Of a stretch of DNA of 60,000 nt, positions 1-16,538 are shown one piece after another. A program made the position numbers and the translations under genes. This stretch comes from Lingula anatina (taxonomy: Eukaryota > Brachiopoda > Lingulata > Lingulida > Lingulidae): NCBI RefSeq assembly GCF_001039355.2, contig NW_019773814.1, positions 219,838-279,837 on the forward strand. The letters run 5' to 3'. The notes below the pieces were generated by a model, which saw nothing but the letters and a program-made list of their open reading frames with translations, was not told the origin of the DNA and ran no database searches. The first letter of the stretch is position 1, and every line of letters starts with the position of its first letter.

Positions 1-336
1 ATTCCNGAAATTTCAGCAATTTTCATATCAGCATTGATTGTCTAACTTAGAAGAGTAACTTATAAATATAAGTGTGTGGGTGTGTGTAAAATACAAAAAG
101 GAAACACTATATGGTTTTGTAAAGAAATGTTAAGCTCGACCTTGTGCCCTCATATAACTAGTAAGAATTGATCTGGGTTGGACAAATGTGTGAGACGAAT
201 AGGTCAATATATTGAAAGAAAATAACAAAGCTTATCTTTAAAAAACATTGGTTTTCACGGTGAAACGCTGTAATTGCTCTATGTAATATTACATAATCGA
301 CTTCTTTACCTCACGCATCTTTTATTTGTCCTCCAG

Positions 337-371
<35 letters not shown>

Positions 372-3300
372 ATGGACAAAAAGATGAAAAACAGAGAGAA
401 CGCAAAAGGATGAATGAGCAGAAAAACAGAGAAAGACGGGTTGATATGGGGTACATGCATGTATCAATATTATCAGCCCATATGAAGGAGATAAAGAACA
501 GCTACTAGTACCTGTGGTCGCACTCCAAAATAGCATCTGTGCACCCTGAGTAGAAAGGATCACGTCAAAACCCAAGGTGCTGTATGTTTCATATTCCATT
601 AAGAGTGCTGTTAATTGCACCGCTTGCACTTTTCCAGGTAAATAAACGCATAAACACTACGTTGATTCTCACACGAGGTGTAGGGACTACATATTTGAAG
701 ATTTTTCTCTTACATGATTCAGCTACAGCAGCACATCTGATACATCTGTTCCTTTTCCTCACGAACAAAACTATGAGGATTCTCTACGCAATAAACAATT
801 CCCATGATAGAACACAGATTGCCCAATGTCATTGGCCCTGAAAACATTGGCAACCTTGGCAGAACTGAAACTTTTCCAATTTGGAAATTTCATCAATTTT
901 CTTAAACGCTTATATTAGTAACTATGTCTGTTTAAAATATTGAAGAACAATAACAGGCCTTATAAAATTATTAGGCAATTTCGAACTCGAGCCTCAGATG
1001 TGTGACCAAATAATCCTGGGTTTATCTGCTGAGTGGGGAAATTATCTAATTTTACACAGGTATGTTCATGGTGCGGGGCTACCTCTTGTTTTTAATGTTT
1101 ATGAGTCTTATAACACCCGCTCTGGCGGTCTTCGTAGTCTCTCAAAAACCCTTCTGCAGAACGCCTGTACAGATCGAAGCCTCTTTTGGCAGCCTCACTA
1201 CTGAGTAGTGATAAGCATCCTAAAAACTCCTTTTCTGATCTGTGCAAATCTTCCTTTCTGTAACATTCTCAAGTATATGGTTAAAACCCCAGCACGTGCG
1301 TTTATGCCAGTCAATTGGGCGTGGGCAAATCAGATTAATCATATTGATATTTTAAGTGTTGATTGATATAAACACTTTTCTAATAATAGCTCAAACGGGA
1401 TTCCTTCTTCAGCTTGAGAGAAAACTCCTGCTGCAGCATCATGGGCATCGCTATGGTCCATACTCATACATGTAGAACATAGTGTAAATTTCTAATTCTA
1501 TCTACCTTTTTTCCACAAGAACGAAGGTGGCAGAAAAAATTATTTTAATAGCTGAATACATGCACTTTTCGAACACCGTATCCTCGCGGACTAAGGTGCG
1601 TTGAAAAAAAATCCCAGTCAATGAAGCAGTTTAGATAAAGAGTAATAATCAGCACATCTGAACACCCAGAGCTTCAGTATCCCAGTGTCAAAACAAAGAA
1701 AAGCAAACCCATGCTGTAATCCTGGTAATACAGTACTTCCAGGAAACACGCTGTCGTCCCATGCTATATTGCAGCAGGTGCGTGAAATCCACGTATTTCC
1801 GGCAGCTAGACAGTGCGTGTCTGAATAGCCGCGTTGTTCACCGAGGTTATCAGCCTCTGGTTCTAATTTTGTCTCTTAAAGGCAAATTGGTGTGATGATT
1901 TATTATAGAAAACTATGCAACTTCGTTTAAACGCAGGTCACACTATTTCAAAACGTACGCTGGTGAGGTATTTGATCACCTGTGCTCTAGTCTAACAATA
2001 ATTCTTATTTGAGCTGCTAATTGAAGAAGGTATCAATATAAAAAGAAACTCGGTGAATTCTTTATTCACACATAAGTCATGATGCTGATCATTGGTAGCG
2101 TAAATCTCAAACAAAGATCATCCAAGATAGCTGATAATACTATATACCGGTACATGTTACACTGTATACCACGCTGTCAGATGTGGGTTGCTTATTTTCA
2201 AAACATCCAAATCCGGAAATCTTTACAAATATGAAAGATGTGTTGCTGCGTTCTCAGTCATATCAAAATGGGTCTTTTAGCGTGCTTACATTTCCCTATT
2301 AGTGATGAAAATGATTGAAACATATCCAGTATGTTCTGGGTGCATCCCAAGCTAAGCTCATCAGTGTTTTAGTTGGAGAACATTTCCAAGGTGAAATTCT
2401 GATAATAATGAATGGACTGAATGTGAAAAGAGGTCCAGACAGCTTCATGTCTGCTTTTTAGGGAAATATGCCATACGGTAGTAGTGTGTGACCTGGTGTA
2501 GCCCTTTATTGATAGAAACAAAGAAATATTTCATAAAAATTTGAAGACACGCAGTTACTAAGACGCGGACTAGTTAGCTGTTAATAAACAAACATCATGA
2601 TGGCATCTTATACTTTCTCAAATGACGATATGGAAAAAGTGAAAAAAAAAATCTCACTCGAGGAGAGTAAAGAAGGGTGAAAGAGATCCCACATAACTAC
2701 ATACCAGATCTTTACACGCAACAAGAATTTTGTGTAAGTTTTCCTTCAGTACAATGCACTATGCTGGTGGATTTATTTACAAATTCATGACTAAATTTGA
2801 AATTTTATAAATAAAATATCTTTCGCTAAACCCTAGGATTCAAGATAGCTTAACCTTAATTTTAAAAATAACCACCACACAATAAAATACCTTCATTTCT
2901 TATACAGCAGTCTACGAAAATTATCCATTTAGTTTCCAAAGAATGATTCTAAGATCACTAAAACGCATCTAGCCCAGGTGAATCAAATTCTATAGCCTTT
3001 TATGGTATGGTCATCATTTCATTCCCTGGAATGAGGTTCGGTACCTGTAGGCAGATATTCGATGGACATAGTTAGAACCTAAAATAAATGAATGTATTCT
3101 TTATTGATTTTATATATGACGAGCAATTAATCATAACACCAGCAAGCTTTACTCCTCAGGATCTGTATTAATATAAAAAAGCATCTGCCCCCCGCCCCCC
3201 CCATCCCCGCCCCCTATATCAGAGGTCACTGGAAAGTGATCTCTATCATAAGAGGCGTGCTGATAAGAAAGACTAATTTCCAGTATTCCTTGACTTTCCT

Positions 3301-4980
3301 CCATCCATTCCAAAATATTCTAATACAGGACGATACATTTTATCTTAAGGTATATATTATAATTTAAAGCTCGTAGCTAGGCTTTCAATTAAATTTAGTC
3401 CAACAAGTGAAAAGCTGTAATATTAAAATTAACACCATTTAAAAAATTATCTCTTGTGAAATATCAGCTAAACTGAGATTGATCGTCATTATTTCAGATC
3501 TTACTTGTCAGTTACTAACTACGCTTTAATAGCTCCACTATACCGTAAATATCATACACTTATTACAGTGTAACATTCTGCAAGGTCAACCAAATATACA
3601 AAACCGTACCTTAATGCACCGGGGTCGGTCATGTCAGCACTGAGCGTCTTAAAACAAGAGTGATGTCTGAGAAATTAAACCACGATGAAGGAGAAATAAG
3701 GAAAAGAACGAGTTTTCTCAATGACCTATTTTCATGAAACGTCACCATGGTAACGGCTTATGCGTTACCATAGCGCCCGAGTAGCCTAGGAGCTTGCCTT
3801 ATTGGAGAGGTTTGAACGTCCGAAATAGGTGATCTACTCGTCTGCTACCCAGGTAACTTTGCGCGCGCCGTACCTTGCCCTCCGTGAGCGGCGGTTACCT
3901 GTCGGGAATGTAAAGCGTCCAAAGCGTCTGTATTTGGTGAAATTAGTAATTCGGCACCCTGCTAATCCGCTGGTGAAATAGCTACTCTTACCACAGTCAT
4001 ATTTTATTCACTGCTTGAATAGTAAAACCATGATGTAATCTTTACCCGATTCTTCACAACGACTACTATTTCAACCTCTACTGCGTTTAACCCTTGCCGG
4101 ATGAAGATATAGAATGAATGCTCGTCACTGTCGTTGCATGCACATTTCCCTGGTATTTTTCTGCAATTCAATTCAACATGAAATAAATAAAATGCATTCT
4201 TTACATGAATTAAAGCAGAAATAATAGATTCACGACAGAGAATAAAGTTCTGCAGAGTTTTAAGATGCGGAAATATTTTATACTTCTTGCCCATTAAGTC
4301 ATATCTTTTGAATTTACTGAGCCGCAATTGGAAGTAGCAAAACATCACTAAAAAGTCGGAGTGGAATAGTTTAGAAATAAGGGGGATAGAACCTATGCAG
4401 CTTTTATAACATAAAGCTGTCTGCACATTCTAACCCAAGCATATTCTTCCGAAATATTCCAACTGCGAACGCTTGAAAATGTTATCACACTTGAATAAAA
4501 TTTCAAACGCCAATTCAAAGATGGGTAAATTGACTGGCATTTAGTTACGTAATCATTTTCTGTTATTCTTTCAGGGCATGAGAGAGCATATTTTTAAAAT
4601 ATGATATTTTATTAGGAAAGTCACTACTTCAAAACTCCATTTTCTGGCCGGAGTGTTTGCAAAATCAGACAAAGGTGTATAAACAAAAACAATATGGCTG
4701 ATGATACAATTTGATTCCCAGTGATCGAATTCACAACTTGCCTAATATCCTCTTCTGATTGTCAGACATCAAGTAATACATAGTACATAAAGGAGAATGA
4801 GCAAATAATGACCATTAACAATAGCATGTAAGAATCGTTAAATGAATAAGTTCAATACATATGAATCTCTGGGGATTTCTAATGCTAAGAGGTTAACATT
4901 ATTCCAATGCCTAAAAGGGTACTCGTACGGAAACACGCTTGTTAAGCCTAAAGCTTGAGCTTAACACTGAGAATGTTGAC
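1..4980. other. Intergenic region, no gene recognised
   Basis: AT-rich sequence upstream of the actin promoter. Short open frames occur here but none shows a recognisable domain, codon bias or convincing splice sites. It holds a GA microsatellite near 341-368 and a C-rich run near 3188-3213. Position 6 is an 'n'. I see nothing else that I can support. Confidence 0.6.
341..368. repeat. (GA)n microsatellite
   Basis: A perfect GA dinucleotide run of about 14 units. It also produces the artificial Arg/Glu-rich open frame around it. Confidence 0.95.
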
Positions 4981-5167
4981 ATAATTACCATGGTAACGAA
5001 ACCCGCTGCGTTTCCGTCCGTCTCTCCCGGCAAGAAAACGGCCCGTCTTGCAGGACCAGATATGGTTTTGATGAGGTGCGCAAGTGCTCCTGGGTAGAGG
5101 GAAGAACCTGGCTGCAGAAAATTAGGACACTCCTCGCCGGCTTAACACAGGGAACTAATGGGGCCTT

Positions 5168-5198
5168 CCATATTTGGCACACAGGGATCCATATATGG
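5168..5198 (+). promoter_or_regulatory. Two CArG boxes (SRF sites) upstream of actin
   Basis: CCATATTTGG at 5168-5177 and CCATATATGG at 5189-5198 both fit the CC(A/T)6GG consensus for serum response factor. They lie about 185-215 bp before the actin start codon. A one-mismatch relative, CCAGATATGG, is at 5056-5065. CArG boxes are the classical control elements of animal actin genes. A TAAAAAG run at 5254-5260 could serve as a weak TATA-like element. Confidence 0.8.
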
Positions 5199-5380
5199 GG
5201 CGTAGTTGTACGAATTTGCCAGCTTTTTCCAGGAAGAAGTGAGCCAGCGAGAGTAAAAAGCCGGGTGCCAGAGGAGCAGTACATAAGGGGCGTCCAGTCA
5301 GGTAGACGTGAGCACACATCCCGTGAAAAGCACAGCTTCATTTTATTTCTTGATCTTCATCATCAAACACAACAGTCAAC

Positions 5381-7691
<2,311 letters not shown>

Positions 7692-8139
7692 ACTAACTCT
7701 GTCTCTAGCTTTTTTAATCAAAATTATCTTTCTTCTTTCTCTGAACTACAGCCCTTTGTGATAATTGGTATGTGCTTCAGTGACTCTCGACGTCGCATCT
7801 TTCTCTTCAACATGTGTCTACCTTTTAACGGTAGACTGTGACTTTCTCGGGACAAATGTTAGGTTAGAATCCGCTGGACTGGTGTGTCAAATGTGGACGT
7901 AGTATCTAATGTAGATTTCCTTGTCAAAGTGGACTAGATCTGGATAAAAAGGGCAGGTTTTTTTATTTTCAAAAAGGAAATCGGCGTAACAAAAAGTAAG
8001 TTAAAGAAATGCGTGCGGTAACCTTAAGGTCAAGAAACACAATAACCAAAAAAACTTTGAGACCACTGCCGTATCTGTGAAGAAAAAACAAGGATCACAA
8101 AACTTTTGTACGATGTTGTAAGTGCAATCTCAAGTTTTT

Positions 8140-8145
8140 AATAAA
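8140..8145 (+). terminator. Actin poly(A) signal
   Basis: An AATAAA hexamer about 450 bp after the actin stop codon. The 3' UTR before it is AT-rich and has no competing perfect hexamer that I noticed. The duplicated copy carries the same signal at 10020-10025. Confidence 0.7.
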
Positions 8146-8568
8146 ATGTACACCTATAACTGTTTGTGCTCTCTTTGTTATTTGTTTCATATGGATATCA
8201 GTATAATATTGAACACATAACACTATGGTAAAATAATGGTAATGAATAGCGCGAGTCTATCAATTTTATCAAAATTCGTGAAATTGGAAATTCCTTTATA
8301 CCAATGCAATATGCACGTTTATATAGAACTACATGCGTTTATAATTAACCATATTTTTAACGTTAATGTTATTCTTCAATATTTTCATTCTACACAGCTA
8401 ATATTGCAAACTACAACAAGAATAAATTTAAGCGCAGGAAAAGACCACAAAAATAGAGTTTACGCGCTAATATAGCAGACAATACTAGAGTGCCGTTAGA
8501 CNATCTGTTTCTTTTAAACTACACCACTTTTATCTTACTCATTATAATGTGTTTTGTAATTGTTTTAG

Positions 8569-9573
<1,005 letters not shown>

Positions 9574-10381
9574 ACTAACTCTGTCTCTAGCTTTTTTAAT
9601 CAAAATTATCTTTCTTCTTTCTCTGAACTACAGCCCTTTGTGATAATTGGTATGTGCTTCAGTGACTCTCGACGTCGCATCTTTCTCTTCAACATGTGTC
9701 TACCTTTTAACGGTAGACTGTGACTTTCTCGGGACAAATGTTAGGTTAGAATCCGCTGGACTGGTGTGTCAAATGTGGACGTAGTATCTATTGTAGATTT
9801 CCTTGTCAAAGTGGACTAGATCTGGATAAAAGGGCAGGTTTTTTTATTTTCAAAAAGGAAATCGGCGTAACAAAAAGTAAGTTAAAGAAATGCGTGCGGT
9901 AACCTTAAGGTCAAGAAACACAATAACCAAAAAACTTTGAGACCACTGCCGTATCTGTGAAGAAAAAACAAGGATCACAAAACTTTTGTACGATGTTGTA
10001 AGTGCAATCTCAAGTTTTTAATAAAATGTACACCTATAACTGTTTGTGCTCTCTTTGTTATTTGTTTCATATGGATATCAGTATAATATTGAACACATAA
10101 CACTATGGTAAAATAATGGTTATGAATAGCGCGAGTCTATCAATTTTATCAAAATTCGTGAAATTGGAAATTCCTTTATACCAATGCAATATGCACGTTT
10201 ACATAGACCAACTTGAGTTTAAAATTAACCATATTTTTAACGTCAATGTTATTCTTCAATATTTTCATTCTACACAGCTAATATTGCAAACTACAACGAG
10301 AATAAATTTAAGCGCTGGAAAAGACCACAAAAATAGAGTTTACGCGCTAATATAACAGACAATACTAGAGTGACGTTAGAC

Positions 10382-13179
10382 ACTGATACATCGTGAATTC
10401 TGGTAACGTTCGCTCTCAGACGATCATTGAAACGTGGCCCTTAAAAGGCCTCTTTATTGAAAAACGATCTCTCACAAGGTGAACAAAATCAAGGTGGGGT
10501 TCGGGTATTTTTGGAAATATATACCTCTGAATATTTCACATGCTATCTTTATCTAGAGCCACTTATGGCATCTTTCGTAGCACCTGGTAAATCGATCTGA
10601 GGGGCGCCACCGTGCTCGTCCTTACAAGATAAGCTAACAAGCAAACTTTTATGCTGAATGAGCAGATTATCAGATGAATCGACAAGTCGCTTAGTCATGA
10701 ACGATTAATTACGTAGTTTTGAAATTGATAGCGTTTATGTAGAGCGTCTGAAACATGCACCGAAACATGCACTGTAGCCCACATAACAAACAAATAAGGT
10801 TGTTTCTCGTAATGATACCAGCTCTTTTGACTATCTTTTCGTCAAAGATACAAACAGTATTTAAATCAACGATATTAACATTGCTAATTGAGAGGTTATA
10901 GGTCCGTTTCCTTTTCAAACCCCTCCACTCGCGCAGCACCCGCGAAGACAATATATAGCAATATCATTAATGGCTGATACTGATACCCAGTGATGTCAAT
11001 GAAATCTGTAGTTAAGAACAGTTATAGGAATTAATTCTTATTTCTTGCGCGTCCTCACAAAAGATTATAAAACGGGAGTTAATTTTTACTTTGAGACCTT
11101 TTTTGGGTTATTTTAACCCAAGATAGCAGTAGCACTCGTACTCGGCTTAAACAGAGCATTGCACCTGCTGCATGGAAATAAATGGCTTAAATTTGAGATT
11201 AATAGTTGCTTTATTTTAGCCAACTTTTATGGCTTAATCCTGAATTTAAGAAGATCACAATTCTCGGTCTTAAGTTTGCTTGTGAAACCCGCCCCTGGGT
11301 TCAACGCATCCGCTATGAACAAACGCGGCGGAGTTTCCAAAAAAGGTGAGAAGCCGGTGGCGCCCAGGTGTACGTGTGCATGCCAGACCAATCACTTCAT
11401 CCACCTCGCCTGCTCCTCAAACCGCCAATCTATCACTGCTGAATTCTCAAAATGCTGTAATAAATTCAGACAAACTTGAGATCAGTGCACACGGCGAGAC
11501 GTTTGCGGGTTGCTTTTGCTCAATGCGACTCATTGTACTTGGATTATAATTTTTAGTTCTTAGTAATGTTGTTATTTTGCGCCTTGGCATTCCCTGTTGT
11601 ACTATTATAGGGCTAATGGTCGGTACTGGTCATACAGTCCGGTAGTGAGCAATGTATCAATGATCTTCGGGCTCGGGCATAAATTAAGAGAGTCGTTATA
11701 AAGCCAACCTTCAGTTTATGAATAATTTCCAACGGGACTCTTATGTCTTGTAAACTTAGCAAAATCTAAGAAGACAAAAGAGTGAAGGATATGAATAACT
11801 TAGCCAGACAAAAATGAAAAGCTCTCAAGAGAGACAGGTGAACTTGAAACCATGGACATAATAACGTTATTATGTTCAAGTTGAAACCAACGTCTCATCA
11901 ACGCCGCGACATCGAACTTTCTTTTAAAAATATGCTGCTTGGTTATTTGCAGTCACTCATTTCCTTTAGTGTTGTTGCAATATATCAAACGGCCAATTAT
12001 TTGATAAACCCTGCTCAACTGTTCTTTGGCAACGGTAGATGTATGGACGCTTTAATGTGATTGCGATTGCTGTGAAGAAATGCAATGCCAGACTAAACCC
12101 TTCACGTGTAATGTGATTCCTTTCACACCCAGTAATCGAAATTGGCCATTGCAAGGTGAGTCGAAAAGGCAATATTTAAATTCCATATTTATACAGCAAA
12201 TAATCGTGAGAGGACACTTAAAGAATAAAGGACCCCAAACAGAGACCACGCTTTCTATTAAAAGTAACGACCTAGTAAATAATGGAGTCAAAGAGGAACA
12301 ACAAAAAACCTTTTCAGCACCTCGGTAATAAGTCTGCAATGTTAATTAAGAAAAATACGTCCTTTTGCTTCTAACAACGTAATTTGAGTTGGGGAGATCT
12401 GCAGGATTATAGACTTACCAAATTGAAAATGGCATTGAAGTGTGCTGTGTGCCGTGGGGACGGTATCCACGTGTCACGAGTCTAGCGCGAGATGTCAGCG
12501 GTTGACGCAGTAATGCATCTTTTTCGGTCTATTATACATGGAGAAAAATGTGAACTCAGGTTTCACTCCCCGAGGGCCTATCTGGTGACGCTGTCTGAGA
12601 TATGAAGGAGGCCGGGTTGCCATTTTCAAGTGTCTTTACTGCGCACACGTACTGGGCACAGGGAATGTTGAAAAAAAGATAAGTGCAGTCGACGACCGTT
12701 TTGTGCTGGTCCCGCTCACGCATTTTAGTGTGTTCGTCACATTGACTTCAAAGCCAGTTACGTCAGTCCTAAAATTTTCAGTTGTTTAAAAATATTTCAC
12801 TTCTCCTGTTAACATACATGGGCCAAATCGTGCCCTTTTTTTCGTCGAAAACTTATGATCCCATTTGTCAACGGTGATCGAAAAAACGTGAGCGAATTTG
12901 TCATTTTCACTCCTTCTAACCGATTGGCCATGTACAAACAATTTTCTGGTCAGCGCCTTCTGGTGATATACATTGAAGTCAAATAGTTTGTTTTATGCGG
13001 TGAATGCGGTTCTGTATGACGAATGTGGTGAGGTCTGGTGGCGATAGGAAACCCATTAATTCGATGCGGTCACTGGCGACCGGACTGGGGCCACTGTAAA
13101 AACCGTTATAGAAACAAAGGCGAGGTTGTCGCGGACAATAGCTACACGTTGAAGCCGCCAAGGCGTACAGAAAACGGAG
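10382..13179. other. Intergenic region, no gene recognised
   Basis: This stretch lies between the actin duplicate and the first Frizzled-domain gene. Open frames of 60-106 codons near 11159-11549 and 11966-12339 have no recognisable domain. The region must contain the promoter of the gene at 13180, but I see no clear TATA box. Confidence 0.5.
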
Positions 13180-16167
13180 ATGAGCAACAGACGGCTTTCT
13201 ATTATTCTTCTGAAGTTGCTGTGTATTCTACACATCGTTCCTTGTTCTTTTGCGAACGGAGGCTTTTACAAGTGCCACCCTAACAAAATTGCAAGCTGCA
13301 AACAATGGAGCAACGGGACTTATCTCCCCAACTTGTTCGGTGAGGTGAAACAGGAGGCGATATCGGAGAAGTTGGCTACATTCCTGCCAAAAATCAAGCC
13401 ACATTGTTCCATGTTGCTGGAGCATTTCGTGTGTTCTATCTACGCCCCGCCGTGCATCGACGGGCTGGAATTTCCCGTTCCTCCATGTAAGAGTTTGTGT
13501 ATGTTCGCCAAGGCAGGCTGTGAGCCGCTGGTGTCAGCCTTAGACCCGAGTGTGTCCCTTATGATGGAGTGCGACAACTATAGAGATGACACGTTGTGTC
13601 TCTCGTCCATGATACAACTAAGACGTAAGTTGGTAAAGAAACATAGTTAAAAAGGGTTTTTTTCTTTAGAACAAAGGCGGAGTAGTTGACAAAATTGTCT
13701 GTGTAAAATTCTTTTTATCATCTGTCTTCTTTTGCGTGGCGCGTTAACTCCATTACTCTGTATGAATATGTCAGATTATTTCATAAATTCTTTGTTGGTA
13801 GTTACTCATGGCTGGCTGACTGGTAGTATGAATCTAAATAATTGGTGTGTAATAGAGAGAGAGAGAAACTAGCACAGCATTTATTTTGCTTTCTTCGTTA
13901 AGATGCATGGCAGAAGGCGGCAGACGGAGTAAACACAAAACCAGAATTTCAAAATATGTCGGCATATCGACTCAAAAGTAAAAAAAAACACCTTTTGCAG
14001 ACCTGAAGTTGTCCTTAAACTGAATGACAGAGAAAGCGAACCGTGATCTGCGTTTCACGTGGTTCCATTAAGCGTCACTTTTTTTAAATCCTTAAACCCG
14101 ATAACGCTGTATATCACACAAAAAACACTCTTTATACGCCTTAGAGATATTCTACGCTGCTCCTACTTGTTGATGAAGATATTGGACGAGACAGCTAGTG
14201 AGTCACTGAAGGATGTCGTTGTCTCAGGAATCAAATCCCAACCTTAACATTAAATCACTGCTATTAGATGGCCTCGGATAATAATTCAAGTTTAGAATTC
14301 AGAGTGACAAGTTGACACGTTATAATGAAGTGCACCGCAATATCACATATCCACACGGCATGTCACGCCACTAAGTTAAGTTCATCATATTTTATAACTT
14401 TTGGCTATTTTTTCCGTTTCACATTAATAGAGACATTTAAAGAATAGCATTTTTATTACCAAAGTATTTCGAATCGTTTTTTCTATTTTAAGTCTCAAAA
14501 CAGAATTACTTAATTAATGATGGTACCATCAGTTCGAAAAGACACCCCCCCCCCCCTCCCAGGTTCATGCAAAGACTTTAATGGATATGTTTTCCGCAAG
14601 GTTGAGAATTTCGGTAACCCTAGAAAATAGGGGTAGGATCCTTATTTAAAGTGAATAGGAGGTGGCATGCAAAACATTCAAGTTGAACTTCAACACTGAT
14701 AATCTTTTAAGGTCAAATTGAGATATCAGTCAGTTTTGTAGTCTGAAAATCTCCTTACTGCTACTATTCATGAACGGTAACTTCATACATGTGCATTTAT
14801 ATTAAAATAGTGAGTGACACTGGGGGTAACCTGAAGTGTCCTATTGATTCATTTAACTATTTTAAAGACGTATATTAGACCCTATTTCATAGGCCAATTC
14901 TTAAAACCCCAGTTCTAAGTTTCATGGTTTTAACTCAATTTCGTAATGGAGACAGAGACTGATAGAAATTTAGAGCTGGGAAACGCATTCAAAGATCGTC
15001 TTTTTCTCAACGGTTTTGAATGATAAAGGAGAAGTGCCTGAAACTTCCACGGTTTTTATCTATATAGAGGTTTAATATAAGGAGCATCGTGTGTTTGTCA
15101 GCCAACATCTCAACCGCCTGGGGCACATGTCTGGTGAGCAGTCAAACTTCTACCGCAAGATTGTAGTGGATGAGAGAATATTAACTAAAGCTGGCGATCA
15201 CAATGCCTTGCTTGTAGTCCTACTCCCGTATGAAAAATGAAACTGACTGCATTCAACTTTAGACTGCTTGAGTTTAATAAACAATAGTTCACAATGCCGC
15301 TCTTTGAGTGCGAGTCAAAAGGGTGCTCGCTCGTTGCGACTGCTGTGACGGAAGCACCCATAACGCATTCATACAGACGCAGCTGACCAGAAGAATAATA
15401 TTAGCAGAGAGGGGAAGGAGGACGGGTCAAAGAAATGACCAAAAGTTAAGCAAACAGTAAATGTTTTTACCCTTGGAATCCGATCTTGACTTCCAGGTTG
15501 GACCCAACTGCCTGCTTTTATTTTCATACACAAAATTTAAACTCGCGGACAGCGTTCTAATCGATGAACGGGGCACAGTCGACACCCTGGGGCGAGTAAA
15601 CTGAGTTTTAGATCAGATTTCACGCTCTCTGCTGAAAGGTTTCGACTCGTTCTATCAGGTAATTACCTTATTGCACGACCAATGATATGTTTGATGGTCT
15701 TCTCTTTCTTTCTTTGACAAGTGAGTAGGCCTATATGCTTATGGTCGGTTAACTCATCTTGACGCCAGGTGCGTGCGTATATTTTTTGAAAGAAATTAAA
15801 GATACCCCACAAACTGTCAAGCGCTTGTTTTGTACTGAGACTTGTACATTTAAGGGTATGTCTCCGGCGTTTTCTTCGTCTGACCACCTCAGAAAGTTTC
15901 AAAATAGACTCTCATGAAACATCAATGCATTGTCCTGGCGTTTTTTCGCATATTTTTCATACCTACTTGTCGTTCTTCCTACAGAAAATGGAGTTGTTTT
16001 AAATGACAACCGATTTAAATTGAACCAATTATGGGCTACATTTTCCTATGAAGCTACTGTTAGAAAAAAAAATTGCTTGTCGTTACCTATGACTGACACG
16101 GTGCGAATACATGTAGGGGTTAAGAACAACAGGTTTGATTTCTAGAATTTCAAGAATAACACGTTTC

Positions 16168-16216
<49 letters not shown>

Positions 16217-16502
16217 TTTAAAAATCAGATGGTTCTCCTGCAGACAATATCCTGTAAATAAACTTAATGTGAAATACTTGTTTTGCTACAGAGAGGAAGC
16301 ATACATTATCCCCTTTCGTTCAGTAAATATAAAAACAAGGAGAGTTTTAGTGTAATATGTGTATGAAGGGGACAGGGATGGAAAATTTGCTTGATTTTGT
16401 CTCGTGGTGTTTTTTTGAACTCTTTGGAGGGAGATGGGGAAGAAGGGACTACCTCTGTTTGCGAAACCGATGCATAGCCCCCCCCCTTCCCCTCCTCACA
16501 CA

Positions 16503-16538
<36 letters not shown>

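Noticed and set aside
326-508. Arg/Glu-rich open frame
   Set aside because: It is a translation of the GA microsatellite and has no coding signature.
4004-4426. 140-codon open frame on the minus strand
   Set aside because: No domain, no splice partner and AT-driven composition. It could be chance.
15073-15240. Protein-like stretch with N-R-L-G-H-M-S-G-E-Q in intron 1 of the CRD-FN3 gene
   Set aside because: It is open for about 55 codons but lacks splice borders in the right phase and matches no family I know.
15981-16145. Possible extra exon after a TTCCTACAG acceptor
   Set aside because: The peptide has no domain character, and the FN3 exons join the CRD exon in frame without it.
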